Numbered from the stretch's first letter, positions 21,175 through 33,443 are shown. The stretch is 64,000 nucleotides of DNA from Aphrocallistes beatrix (GCA_963281255.1 OY725490.1:3348001-3412000), one strand, 5' to 3'. Numbers and translations: made by a program. The notes: generated by a model not told the origin, from the letters alone.

Positions 21175-22743
21175 ATGGAAAATTTAACAAAATATTATTG
21201 GATATTAGAAGAATTATATTTTCTTACAATACTAGCTCTACCTCCGTCTATCGTAAGTCTATCAGAAGGAATACAGAAGAAAATAAGTAATATCTTCGTA
21301 GGAATAAGTTCTGGAGAAAATGTAGAGCAAATGCTGAGTGCTCTGTTCATCGGACAGGTAGTAACAACTTTTACAGTTTACACGATTTCTGAAGGAATCG
21401 CTGTGTATGTTAGCATCTTGTGTTCTCAAGCATACGGAGCTAAACAATACAAATTAGTGGGATTGTATTTCTACAGAGCTCTCTTCATGGCAACTCTAAC
21501 AGTCTTCCCACTTTCTACACTATTCATGAATGTACGTCCAATCGTGTACTCGCTCACTCAAGATCCAGAACTAGCCTATCATGCTGGGAGCTACACTTCC
21601 ACCTTCTGTTTCGGACTGCCTGCTTATTTCTATTTCAAAATTGCACTAAGCTTCCTACAAGCACAGAATATTGTGTGGCCTCCATTGCTCTATCTTTTGC
21701 TAGGAAACATCCTCAATGGAATTCTACAATATGTCCTGATAGTCCAATACAACACGAGTCTAGCTGGAGCAGCAGGAGGTTACGTCATCAGCTTATATCT
21801 CATTGCACTATTATTCTATGCACAAATCAGGTTCACACGTGTACATCTAAACACTTATGTCAGCTGGAGTGTGGAAATGATTGGGGAGTGGTATCATCTA
21901 GTTAGATACGCACTATCCCCTATATTACAAACATATGCTGCGATCGTAAGTTCCCCTTTAATATCACTGATCCTTTTAGGTCTTGTATACCAGGACACCA
22001 CACAATTAGCAATATTCTCAGTCTTATACTCTCTATGGTATGTATTTGGTCTCTTTTCAGGTGGGTTCGGAAGTGCAATCACCGTTCGTGTCGGAAATTT
22101 ATTGGGAGCTCATGAACCTAAAAAGGCATTTCGATCTGCCATATTTGCTATAATTTATGGTGAATCTGTTTTATTGATGCTAACAATATCACTACTAGTA
22201 TTCAGTCAATTTCTAAGTCACCTATTTACAACAGATCCCACATTTGCAAGCAATCTTACATTCAACATAAGATGCATGTGCTTCATTATTATGAGTGACA
22301 TTGCACTATTCTCACAGGGCATAATGAATGCATGCTGTATGCAAGGAATTCAAGCATTTATCAAGTTTGTGGTTCGAACGATACTCAGTATCGTTATTTC
22401 TATTATTCTCACATATTTCGTTTGGTGGAAAGCTGTTAGTATTTTCGTGTCGAATGGATTCTGTAATCTATTTTGCTTTGGAATTGCAATTATAATTGCT
22501 TCATCTCGCAATTGGAAAGGAATTGCACAAAGAATTACTGAGAATACGCAAACGAAAAGTTTGGAGGAAGCGTTTGTTGAGAAAAAGTTTCAAATTCGGA
22601 TTTGCCCACAAAATTGTAACACATCCAAATTGTGTTGCGGTAGTTTGTATGAAACTAAGAGATTCATTATAATTAGATATGTTTTATGTTTTTCGCTAGG
22701 GGTCGTAATGTTTACTGTTGCTATTGCTTTCATTCTGTTCTAA
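21175..22743 (+). CDS. MATE-family transporter, copy E
   Basis: An intact single-exon gene of 522 residues with the MATE landmarks LCSQAYGAKQY, SAITVRVGNLLGA and IMNACCMQG. It is closest to frameshifted copy F, and they share about 230 bp of 5' flank starting 'agtagttaaccaaaatggct'. Its C-tail (ENTQTKSLEEAFVEKKFQ, then CPQNCNTSKLCCGSLYET) is Cys-rich and shared with D, F and the fragment at 36046. One notable change: the TM10 segment reads SDIALFS where A, B, C and F have SDIE or ADIE, so the last conserved membrane glutamate is replaced by alanine. It may be altered in transport, or simply drifting. Confidence 0.9.
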   Translation: MENLTKYYWILEELYFLTILALPPSIVSLSEGIQKKISNIFVGISSGENVEQMLSALFIGQVVTTFTVYTISEGIAVYVSILCSQAYGAKQYKLVGLYFYRALFMATLTVFPLSTLFMNVRPIVYSLTQDPELAYHAGSYTSTFCFGLPAYFYFKIALSFLQAQNIVWPPLLYLLLGNILNGILQYVLIVQYNTSLAGAAGGYVISLYLIALLFYAQIRFTRVHLNTYVSWSVEMIGEWYHLVRYALSPILQTYAAIVSSPLISLILLGLVYQDTTQLAIFSVLYSLWYVFGLFSGGFGSAITVRVGNLLGAHEPKKAFRSAIFAIIYGESVLLMLTISLLVFSQFLSHLFTTDPTFASNLTFNIRCMCFIIMSDIALFSQGIMNACCMQGIQAFIKFVVRTILSIVISIILTYFVWWKAVSIFVSNGFCNLFCFGIAIIIASSRNWKGIAQRITENTQTKSLEEAFVEKKFQIRICPQNCNTSKLCCGSLYETKRFIIIRYVLCFSLGVVMFTVAIAFILF

Positions 22744-23105
22744 ATAAATACATTATCTATCTTGTGAAGGAACCAGAAGTTGAGATTTATATGGGGGTAG
22801 GGGTTCTCAGCGATTGGGGGGAGCACCGGAGGAAACATAAGATAAAACAGTCGCAGAGAGCGAGCGACAGTAAGAGGATTTGGAGGCTCCAAAAGTAATT
22901 TTAAGAATGCTAGTTGTACGAACTTAGTCGGGATGCTATCCTTGCACCTGTGTAGTAATAAATCTTGAAAACTTTCAAAGAACTGAAAGAACATATGACA
23001 AGAAAATACCTTTACCAATGCCTCTCAAAAGGAGTATGCCTAAAATCCGGAATTGGCCAGAACATGTGCGTCGATGTCGGGAACTCCTCCTACCTAGATT
23101 TGGAG
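22744..23105. repeat. MATE E 3' flank, duplicated downstream of D and partly F
   Basis: Shared 'atttatatgggggtag' and 'cagtcgcagagagcgagcga' relate this to 17935-18045. The first part also occurs after F (28150-28240). Therefore whole gene units including flanks were duplicated. Confidence 0.75.
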
Positions 23106-23559
23106 TTAGGTGATACCTGAAAAGCAGTGCTCGACAAATCTGGTGGTTTGCTGGCGATAGCGACGAAAATGTAGCGATAAGCCAGCAAATTATTTCAAGT
23201 TTTGGTCTATTTATATGGGCTATTTAGAATTTGGTGGCCAATTAAGCCACCAGAATAAGTAAATGTGGTTAAGATATACATTTTGATTTTGTCGAGCATT
23301 GCTGAAAAGTCTATAATGCTTATTTAGTGTTTAACTATATGAGAATGTTAAATATACATTGTCCTGTGTTTATCGATACTCTCTAGCTAGGGCTACCTAC
23401 TATCCAAATTAAGACAATACCTTACTGGTTGAGTCCCCACAAGGTTTTCTATTATTTTGTAAAAATTAGTATCTATAAGATAGTGCAGCTCCAGGAAGTG
23501 ACTCGAAGGAACATGAAATATGAATATCGGGATACATCGGGAAATACTCATTTTAGGAC

Positions 23560-24070
23560 ATTCTAAGTGTAAAATTTGGAATCTACATATTAAATATCCT
23601 ATATTAGCTGTTGAGAACTCGCTTTTAGCTCAAAATAAGAATTTTGCAAAGGGTGTGAAAATATGTATATATCCAAATTCAATAGCTCATAAAGTGTTAT
23701 AATTATTTATTTCAAAGTGCGAAAATCGGAAACTACTTATTAAAATATCCTATATTAGCCGTTGAGAACTCGCTTTTAGCTTAAAATAAGATTTTTTCAA
23801 ATGGTGTGAAAATATGTATATACGTATATATATGTGCTAATAACCCATAAAATATTCACATTATTAATTTTAAAATGTGAAAATCGGATTCAACATATTA
23901 AAATACCCTATATTAGTCGTTGAGAACTCGCTTTTAACTCAAAATAAATATTTTTTCAAAAGGTGTGAAAATATGTATATAAACTTATGTAGAAACTCAT
24001 AAAATATTCATATTATTACTTTCAAAGCGGGAAAATCGGATCCTATATGATTAGTCGTTGAGATCTTACT
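23560..24070. repeat. Tandem repeat of about 155 bp, 3.5 units
   Basis: 'gttgagaactcgc' recurs at about 23608, 23762 and 23918, with a decayed 'gttgagatcttac' near 24056. Each is followed by 'ggtgtgaaaatatgtatat' at similar spacing. Confidence 0.85.
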
Positions 24071-24275
24071 TATATCTTTAAACAAAACTTTGCAGTGGAG
24101 GTGTTAAAATATGAATCTATACTTATAAAAACCGGAAGTGATGAGATTTTGCGAAAAAATGTTGACGGTGCACATCTACACCATAAAGAGATCCTACATG
24201 CGAAATTTGTTAAAAATCGGACTGTTAGATTTGTACGGACATACATACATACAAACAAGAGATTTTACACTACTG

Positions 24276-24871
24276 TATAGGGTGTCTCAAAAGTTCTGCA
24301 ACACCCAATTTTACTTTGTTAATTTGACTAAGATCACTTGGTTTTAGTCCAAATTAGCCTCCATAAATGAAATCTAGCACCCTTCTTGCATAGATATGAG
24401 CTCAACTCATTACGCAAAAGATATTTCTTATAAAATTTTAAATAACTACATACCATTGACTACAAAATTTGGAACTCAAAAGTGTCAAGTTTGAAGATCT
24501 TAATTTTTCTGATGAAATATTGCATTAATCACTTCTATATTCTGTAATTGGTTCATAATACTAATATAATATTATTGCTTTTGATTTATGCAACAGAAAT
24601 ATTCGATAAGATCGAGTATTTTTAAGTATAACCGTAAAAAGTACCATGGATACGAGTTTTTTTATTGAGATAAAAAATATTCTTTATGAGACAACGATAT
24701 ATACAATCCATCATTGCAAATAATTTGAGAAAAGCAGGCCATTGGGAATGCAAAATAATTAAGATAATCCTTCCTATTTTTTGATCAAAAAGAGGTATCG
24801 GATATTCGATCTATTTGTCTATGTATAATACATCAGCAACATTTGTTGCAGAACTTTTGAGACACCCTGTA
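24276..24871. mobile_element. Tc1/mariner-type MITE with ~26-bp inverted ends
   Basis: The element at 24278-24869 starts 'tagggtgtctcaaaagttct' and ends with the complement ('agaacttttgagacaccctg'), one mismatch apart at the tip, with TA on both sides. The copy of the surrounding repeat at 30905-31385 lacks it and has a single TA (30927-30928), giving the pre-insertion site. The 592-bp interior has no transposase. Confidence 0.92.
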
Positions 24872-25149
24872 TTGTTAAGCAGAAATCTAGTGAAACAAAT
24901 ACGTAGTAGAAATAAACTAGATTCTTTGAAACCATTCTTATTTTTAAAATTGATTTAACACTAACTGAAACCTAAAATCATAGATGTAATTAAAATTATA
25001 ATCACAAATATCTTAGAGGTGAAGTTTTTGCATGAACAAACAAGCATTTTAGAAACCTTTCTTTTTGCACTAAACTTTGATTTTATATGGATTTTAATAA
25101 ATAGAGAAGCCAGATTGATTACGTATCTCTAAAAAACTAGCATAGACTG

Positions 25150-25830
25150 AATGTGTATTTCTACGTACCAGGATCATGACACAACATATGTACATATGCT
25201 ATGTGCCATGCAATTATCAACCGAGTCTATTGTACATGCTTTATCAAAGGTGATGAAGAACATATTTACACCAGTATAATTATTTCCATACTTCGATTAA
25301 AATAATTCATTATAGTCAGTTTTACCAATAAATGTATGCGCCCCCCTTGGTCCACATCTGTACTTCCCGCCACAAAGCCAAATGGAACACTCATCCGTAA
25401 AGAAAACCTTGTTCTAATTAATGAACTTGTGTTTCTTAGTCCATAAAACTCTCAATGCTTCATGGGAGGGAGTAATATTTGATCCTTTGATGGCAGTTTT
25501 CTTGGAATAGGACATCTCTTTGATGCATCTCCTCACCGTTAAATACGACACATCAACTCCTCGTGAAACCTTTAGACTACTCGGCATAGTCCGCAAAGAA
25601 ATTCGGGGATTGTTTTTAATATTTAGAGTGAGTGAGATCCTGTCTCCCTTGTTGAGACACCTTTTAGGCCCAGCTCTACCCCTGTGCTCAATGCTTTCGC
25701 CCGTTGAAATCCGTTGCTTAACATTATAAGCCGTCTTCAGGGTGACACCGCACATAGAAGCAACGTCCTTCATTGGAAGTTTTGAAGTTTCAATGAGCTT
25801 AGCCACATCTTCTCTACGTTGATTCTGCAT
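25150..25830 (-). pseudogene. Tc1-like transposase, broken
   Basis: The minus-strand frame from 25830 encodes a 138-residue paired-type helix-turn-helix region, with MKDVASMCGVTLKTAYNVKQ, a GRAGPKRCL linker like the GRPR hinge, and a second helix-turn-helix. The next codon is TAG (25414-25416). The same frame then continues with NKVFFTDECSIWL and GPRGAH, the first DDE-domain block of Tc1 transposases, before another stop near 25295. The remaining catalytic part is not recognisable. The 3' portion of this relic recurs around 31240-31385. Confidence 0.85.
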
Positions 25831-26583
25831 TATTCGCTGAAAATTAGTCGAGTTACCTTAACTAGCTGGTCAGAATTTTCGAGATCAAAAAGAGAGAAAA
25901 AAGCCCGCCGGAAGTGAATACATTTGGTATCAAAGAGTAGGAAATAGTATATGAATAGAAATCGTTAGAATGAGAGTATAGTTGAGAAAAATTGCATTGA
26001 AGTACTGCCTAACAGATTACTAGTAAGTTGTGGTCATTCAAAATCACCTCAAAAATTGTAAATAATTATGAAACAGACTGTAACTCAGTAAATCAAATAA
26101 CTCCAAAAATTATTCAACATATCTGTCTCATATTCATACCAAAGTTACACTATGGATGTCTCTACAATATTATGCTAGCATCATTATGACACAGCAAAAA
26201 AATCAAAATTCATTGTTATTTATTAAGTTTTTAGTTCAGCTCGGGGGCGGTACGAGTGGGGGCTTATATCTGTTTGTACTTGTACTATGTAAGCCTCTAT
26301 GACACATAGAACCGGAGGTGTACAATAAAGCGGTGTCAATTGATTGGTATATCGAATAGTAGTTAACCAAAATGGCTAACTAAGTTTCAAAGAAACCCAT
26401 GGTAAATCTGTTCTAGAAATTAGAAGTTAGTGAAATGCTTGCAATCATTATAACCACTGCTAAAAATGAAATTCATGTATTCAATCGAATCACTTTATAA
26501 ATTTCAAATTATAAAATAAGAACATTTAGATATGCAGAAGAAAAATTAAAATAAATATCATCGATTGGATAATAAAACATAAA
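25831..26583. other. Upstream flank of MATE F
   Basis: About 26080-26250 is near-identical to 31800-31990 ('tgtctctacaatattatgct'). 26350-26583 is the 5' flank shared with MATE E. No gene. Confidence 0.6.
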
Positions 26584-28151
26584 ATGGAAAAATTAAAAAG
26601 ATATTATTGGATATTAGAAGAACTATGTTTTCTTACAATACTAGCTCTACCTCCGTCTATCGTAAGTCTATCAGAAGGAATACAGATGAAAATAAGTAAT
26701 ATCTTCGTAGGAATAAGTTCTGGAGAAAATGTAGAGCAAATGCTGAGTGCTCTGTTCATCGGACAGGTAGTAATAACTTTTACAGTTTACACGATTTCTG
26801 AAGGAATCGCTGTGTATGTTAACATCTTGTGTTCTCAAGCATACGGAGCTAAACAATACAAATTAGTGGGACTGTATTTCTACAGAGCTCTCTTCATGGC
26901 AGCTCTAACAGTCTTCCCACTTTCTACACTATTCATGAGTGTACGTCCTATCGTGTACTCGTTCACTCAAGATCGAGAACTAGCCTATCATGCTGGGAGC
27001 TACACTTCCACCTTCTGTCTCGGACTGCCTGCTTATTTCTATTTCAAAATTGCACTACGCTTCCTGCAAGCACAGAATATTGTGTGGCCTCCATTGCTCT
27101 ATCTTTTGCTAGGAAACATCCTCAATGGAATTCTACAATATGTCCTGATAGTCCAATGCAACACGAGTCTAGCTGGAGCAGCAGGAGGTTACGTCATCAG
27201 CTTATATCTCATTGCACTATTATTCTATGCACAAATCAGGTTCACACGTGTACATCTAAACACTTATGTCAGCTGGAGTATGGAAATGATTGGAGAGTGG
27301 TATCATTTAGTTAGATACGCACTATCCCCTATATTACAATCATATGCTGCGATCATAAGTTCGTCTTTAATATCACTGATCCTTTTAGGTCTTGTATACC
27401 AGGACACCACACAATTAGCAATATACTCAGTCTTATACTCTCTATGGTATGTATTTGGTCTCTTTTCAGGTGGGTTTGGAAGTGCTATCACCGTTCGTGT
27501 TGGAAATTTATTGGGAGCTCATGAACCTAAAAAGGCATTTCGATCTGCCATATTTGCTATAATTTATGGTGAATCTGTTTTATTGATGCTAACAATATCA
27601 CTACTAGTATCCAGTCAATTTCTAAGTCACTTATTTACAACAGATCTCACATTTGCAAACAATCTTACATTCAACATAAGATGCATGTGCTTCATTATTA
27701 TGAGTGACATTGAACTATTCTCACAGGGCATAATGAATGCATGCTGTATGCAAGGAATTCAAGCATTTATCAAGTTTGTGGTTCGAACGATACTCAGTAT
27801 CGTTATTTCTATTATTCTCACATATTTCGTTTGGTGGAAAGCTGTTAGTATTTTCGGTCGAATGGATTCTGTAATCTATTTTGCTTTGGAATTGCAATTA
27901 TAATTGCTTCATCTCGCAATTGGAAAGGAATTGCACAAAGAATTACTGAAAATACGCAAACGAAAAGTTTGGAGGAATCATTTGTTGAGAAAAAGTTTCA
28001 AGTTCGGATTTGCCCACAAAATTGTAACACATCCAAATTGTGTTGCGGTAGTTTGTATGAAACTAAGAGATTCATTATTATTAGATATGTTTTATGTTTT
28101 TCGCTAGGGGTCGTAATGTTTATTGTTGCTATTGCTTTCATTCACTTCTAA
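26584..28151 (+). pseudogene. MATE copy F, single-base frameshift
   Basis: Open from ATG 26584 for about 425 codons with all MATE landmarks (LCSQAYGAKQY, AITVRVGNLLGA, TM10 glutamate in SDIELFS). At 27855-27858 the other copies read 'ttttcgtgtcg' and this one 'ttttcggtcg'. One T is lost, and the frame runs to a stop at 27901-27903. Beyond that, the correct frame resumes in the +1 register and stays open to the normal stop at 28149-28151, including the Cys-rich CPQNCNTSKLCCGSLYET tail. The rest is undamaged, so either the loss is recent or it is an assembly error. The core also has a unique change, IVQCNTS for IVQYNTS. Confidence 0.9.
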
Positions 28152-28259
28152 ATAAATACCGTATCTATCTTGTGTAGGAACCAGAAGTTGAGATTTATAA
28201 GGGGTAGGGGTTCTCAGGGATTGGGGGGAGCACCGGAGGATATCAGATATTTAGCGATC

Positions 28260-30320
28260 AATGGATCAGAAATAAAATTCTGATCGTTTCAAAAAAAATT
28301 TGTTCGGATCCGACCATTTGTTCGTGATATATCGCTTACTATAGGTAAAGTTCGGGCATAATATCTCTCTATGGTCCCGAAAGAGGCCGATGTCACATCT
28401 TAAAAACTATTGAAGATATATCTATTATATTCTTAAATAAAAGGATATATGCGAAAATATATAGGTTCCTCGAACATTCCTTTGTCAAAAAATAAATATC
28501 TCTGACTTATCACTGATTTAATTGTAATACAAATTCTATGGAGAACTTTGAATATATTAGAAAATGGCGAATCTAATCATTAAATATGTATTTAAATGTG
28601 GCTATTATGCTAAATAATGAATACAATTGTCGTTAATAATGTGTACAGAAAAATTGGAGAACTTTTGATAATTATTTTGAAAGTTCTGGCCTTGGACCTC
28701 CCAGATTCGGTCAAAAACCCCCATTTAGGGTCCAAAAAGAGAATTCTCTTCTCTGTAAATATAAGCCCAAATTCTTAGTTCTCAATTCCTAATATATTTT
28801 TTATGAGGGTACATATATGATTCATTGATAATAATTGCACTACATCCTATGGAAAGTTTTAGATATTTGTCATATGATGACGTAGGATTTTTCGAAAATC
28901 CTAACTTGGAAACTAAAAGTCGTAGACTTTCGCTCTAACTTCCTAATATACTTTTTGGAAGGTCTTTATTCATTCTAAACTGATAGATTATACTTCGTAG
29001 TGCCAGGAATATGAATTATTATTTACAATTATCTCAAAATATTCGGGGTTAGGGGCCTCAAGGAAATTTATGGATTTTCAGGGTACTCTTGCTATTTTAT
29101 GAAAATATTTGGTTCGAATATACCTAAATCAGCAGTATAAATGCGAATAAATGTCTGTGAACGCTTTTGTTCATTTTTAATAACTCATTTTACATTCTTC
29201 TTAACATCTAAACTTAAAATCTCTATATCTCGGGACTTTAAAATTTCAAAATTGACCGTCTTTACAGAATTTTAAGTCAAAATTGGTTTGAGATAGAGGT
29301 TTGAAAATTTTAAGAGTTGTTCCATATCATTAGGCGATGAACGTACGACCACTTTATTTTCGATATCTCATCTTTAACTTGGTGATTTTATTCCTGATTT
29401 CCCAAAAAAACAGACATTTTCGCCGTTTTTTGGCCCTTTTTTTCGGACACCGATAAAATTTACATTTTTTATCATTTTAACTTTCTTTTGGTACTATGAG
29501 GTGGCAAATATGATAGACTATCTATGATTCGATTTTTTGAAGCATTTGTTTCCTTGGTATGTCCTAAACAATTCCTTGAGGCCGGATTTCTACCATTAAG
29601 ATGTGCTAGCAATAAACGAAAAAAAAAACAGACTTTGAGACACTGTATCTCAAAAGCTAGAAATGAGAATCAAAAACGGTTTGGAATGTGCAAATATTTC
29701 TTGACGGAGCCTGCCCATGCTTAACATCTCTTATAGCTCTACTTTCATCGTATGCTGTAAGCCAAATAATATGGTTTTTCGAGGGCGGTATCCTTAAGAG
29801 TCTGTAGTGGAGAATAACACAACTACAATCATGAAAATAAAGTTTCTCCCTCTTTTGCAAAAGTGGGGGGAAGTCAAGAACGAGGAGGATGGTAGTGGTA
29901 TGGGATGTTTGCCTCGCATGATTCTATAAATGTAGAGGTGTAAAATTATTTTTAGATCTTAATTTTCATATTCCTACGATTTCCCAGATCTTCAATCAAT
30001 TCAGACAAACAAACAAACAAAAAATCTTTTAAATATTTAAGATGTGATGAATGTGCCTATTAGATTTTAAACTACATTATGCATATTCTACCACAACAAT
30101 TTTTCACACCTTTCCTATACAATATGAATGACTTCACTCTCACAATAGAAATCATTGTACGACACTACAATATACTGTCAATGTTATTAAATACTTCAAA
30201 GCAATAACTTAGATATGTAGTAGGTGACTTAATTTTATTATAGTGTATAGCAATAAGAAGGTTAAGTATATATTTTCATACTTTTATAGACATATTTTCA
30301 CACTTTTATAGACATATTTT
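28260..30320. other. Long gene-free stretch
   Basis: AT-rich. Short open frames near 29524-29724 have no recognisable domain. I see no repeat family with another copy in the window, except AT-rich motifs near the right end. Confidence 0.45.
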
Positions 30321-30329
30321 CACACTATT

Positions 30330-31450
30330 TGACGAATTTTGAAAAATATCTCTCTTCCAAACCTCTCTTCCAAATCTGATGAGGTTTTTGGTGGATTCGA
30401 AATTATATTTTCAGATCAAGATGATATTTTTTTTGTTTACTTTTGTGTACAATAGATACAGAAAGTAAACTTATTCTAAAAATAGGCTAGAAACTAGCTT
30501 CCAAAGGTTGCGGGTCTTTAGGGTGTAGATTACATACAATATCATATACCATTGGAGAAAAGACTTTCTACTCTACATTAAGGCTTATGCTGTTAAATGC
30601 AACTGCGCATGGCTAATTTAACATGGAAAAAAAGCAGATTGTCATGTCACCCAAGGTATTATACTGCCCTCCAGAGATACGCACCCAGTTTCAAACACAA
30701 ACATTTTCATACACCTAAATCGATAAATAACGTTATATTATAGAGTAAATTTGGTAATATTCTAAATTTTCACACACCTAAACACTTTCGATTAAAATTG
30801 ATATCACTATTAGTCACCTTTACCTCTAATTCGATCGACAAGTTAATTTATTCAAATTAAAAAAAACACAATATTCATTATTATTCTTATCCACGTACTT
30901 AAATACTAAGATATTTTACACTACTGTATTGTTAATTAAGCAGAAATCTAGTGAAACAAATAGTAGAAATAAACTACATTCTTTGAAACCATTCTTATTT
31001 TTAAAATTGATTTAACACTAACTGAAACCTAAAAATCATGGATGTAATAAAAAATATAACCACAAAATCTTAGAGGTGAAGTTTTTGTATGAACAAACAA
31101 GCATTTTAGAAACCTTTCATTTTGCACTAAACTTTGATTTTATGGATTTCAATAAATAGAGAAGCAAGATTGATTACGTATCTCTAAAAAACTATCATAG
31201 ACTGAATGTGCATTTCTACATACCAGGATCATGACACAACATATTACATATACTATGTGCCATGCAATTATCAACCGAGTTATATTCTACTGGCTTTATC
31301 AAAGGTGATGAAAAACATATTTACAACAGGATAATTATTTCCATACTTCGATGAAAATAATTTATTATAATCAGTTTTGCCAATTTTGGTTTCTGTAAAT
31401 TTCTTAACTATGTAAAATTCCCACCAAGACATTTTGGCGTATCGGCCGAT
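30330..31450. repeat. Repeat mosaic including the empty-site copy
   Basis: 30330-30545 is one unit of the 7.7-kb tandem family ('caatagatacagaaagtaaa'). 30905-31385 is homologous to 24255-25330 minus the MITE. 31385-31450 matches 20285-20350. Confidence 0.75.
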
Positions 31451-31799
31451 AAGGTTTCAAAACAGATATCTGCAATATCAAGGAGTAACGATCGATATCT
31501 TCAAATCAAGACGAATCGCCCGATACACCTTGAAAATGCTTGGGGAGAATACTGTAATGAAGTAAATATCGCTAACTTACAATTGAGCCAATATTTTATT
31601 AATGTTTCAATAAAAAAACTGTATGGGAGTACGTAGCTCTAGATTTAGGAAAGCCGAAGCCAAAGGATACCACAAAACTAGGCTTCTTGTTACTTTGAAA
31701 CGTCATAACAGCTTCAAAAGGATTTTTTCAAAAATCGAAATCTGTCATTTTGTATTTTGTAGAGGAGACAGTTCTGCGGCTTTTTGAGGAGGTACTTTA

Positions 31800-31990
31800 T
31801 CATAGGAGTAACTCAGTAACACAAGTAACTCAAAAATTATTCAACATATCGGTCCCATATTCATACCAAAGCTACACTATGGATGTCTCTACAATATTAT
31901 GCTAGCATCATTATGACACAGCAAAAAATCAAAATCCATGTTATTTATTAAGTTTTTAGTTCAGCTTGGGGCCGGTACGAGTGTTATTTT
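31800..31990. repeat. Duplicate of the MATE F upstream flank, without a gene
   Basis: Near-identical to 26080-26250, ending in 'ggtacgagtg'. No MATE sequence follows here. A likely left-over of a lost or unrelated copy. Confidence 0.75.
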
Positions 31991-32189
31991 TAGGTCCAGT
32001 TGGAACAAATTGCAACAGACTTTATTCCAGTGGTATATGAACGAGGGAAGCTACTTAAGTAACATACTAAAAATCCCCAAAATCCCTTTGGTGGGACATC
32101 CCTAAATGCAACTTTTGGACACACGTTGAAGGTGTGTTAAATGCTTATAACAGTTTTCAACTGTCCCAATGTCACGCATAGGCGCCAAG

Positions 32190-32530
32190 TTGTGGGAAAT
32201 AGAATAAAACCGGGGGGGGGCCAAGAGTGAGCGAAGCGAGTGACGGTAAGGAGGGGTCTGGGGGGCTTGCCCCCCAGAAGTTTCTTTAAATCTTAGATGC
32301 TCAAATATCGATATACGTCTATTGTTGTTACCTAGGGAAAAAAAATCTCGGACTATAGTGGAAGAAAAATGTAATTGGGATATATATTTAGATTCAATTA
32401 ACATAATTTTGGGGTTTAGTTGTAACCTTTAAGCTGTGTGGAATCCTGTCATACCACAGCTTCATCCACTGCTCAGCACCCCGGCCCCCCACAGACTCCA
32501 AACCTGGGGGATCCCCCCCCAGGTACCCAC
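32190..32530. repeat. Interspersed repeat with two GC hairpins, copy 1
   Basis: It has 'tggggggcttgcccccca', a perfect hairpin, at its left end and 'cctgggggatccccccccagg', a second one, at its right end. AT-rich unique-looking sequence with 'ttgttgttacctaggg' lies between. The second copy is at 54145-54450, same orientation. Confidence 0.85.
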
Positions 32531-33443
32531 ACTTGGTTCCTATGCCAATGTGTATGGCGATATTCATATTAGCGTAAATTTTCTTTCGTTTAACGAGACT
32601 TCATTCTGATACTTCCAAGAATTATTATCTACAAGCCGCTTCGCTTGCAAAAGGGCAGTTCAAAATCACGTTTGAAGGTAGTATCCTAAACTGATGTACT
32701 TAAATCGGATGTAGGAACCACAATAATTGTCCTATCACAGTAATTATGTATGCAAATCGAAAGCTGATCCCCTGAGATATACAATGGACAAATCGAAAAT
32801 AGGATACTTCTACTAACTTCTGACTACAGATATCGGCTCAGTACTAATGAAATGACCTAAGTAAGCCCCTCAATATTATGATAAAGAAACTGTCTAAGAT
32901 ATTTTATATTATCATGTATGAAAACACAATCAAGTGTCGAATTGGGATATCTTTGAGTATTTATTTGTTTTGCAATTAAATACTTGTTTGTTTGTTTATG
33001 CTACTATGTTTACTGGGGATGAAATCACCTTGATTCAACTCTTTATTTATTTATTTGATTAATGAATCCTCCATAAACGTTGGAATATGGCAAATTTCAT
33101 TGAACTATTTTTAATGTATTTCCAATACAATTGCTTGAAGTACGTTAGCAAAGCAAAAATACTGATTCTATGGGATTGAACCAAACAAATGGGTTGGAAG
33201 TGTGCTCAATATCCATGGGATGAAGACATAACTCGTGCTTGCATCATCTCAGGAAGGTCTATCCCATCTGTGAGTGGCCTTTTTATACTGTGACAGATAA
33301 CTCTCCTGCTAGATCGACTCAATTTAAGTAGTGTAGGTTGGTGTAAACGTAGCCTTTACTATGTCCATCAGGTTCCTTATACTTATATTGACCTGTTACA
33401 GTGAGTTAATCCGTCATTATTTAAAATTGACTCGGGTTAATAT
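32531..33443. other. Gene-free stretch
   Basis: No coding signal or repeat with a partner recognised. Confidence 0.4.

Noticed and set aside
29524-29860. Open frames in the 29-kb gap
   Set aside because: No domain, no codon bias, no copy elsewhere.
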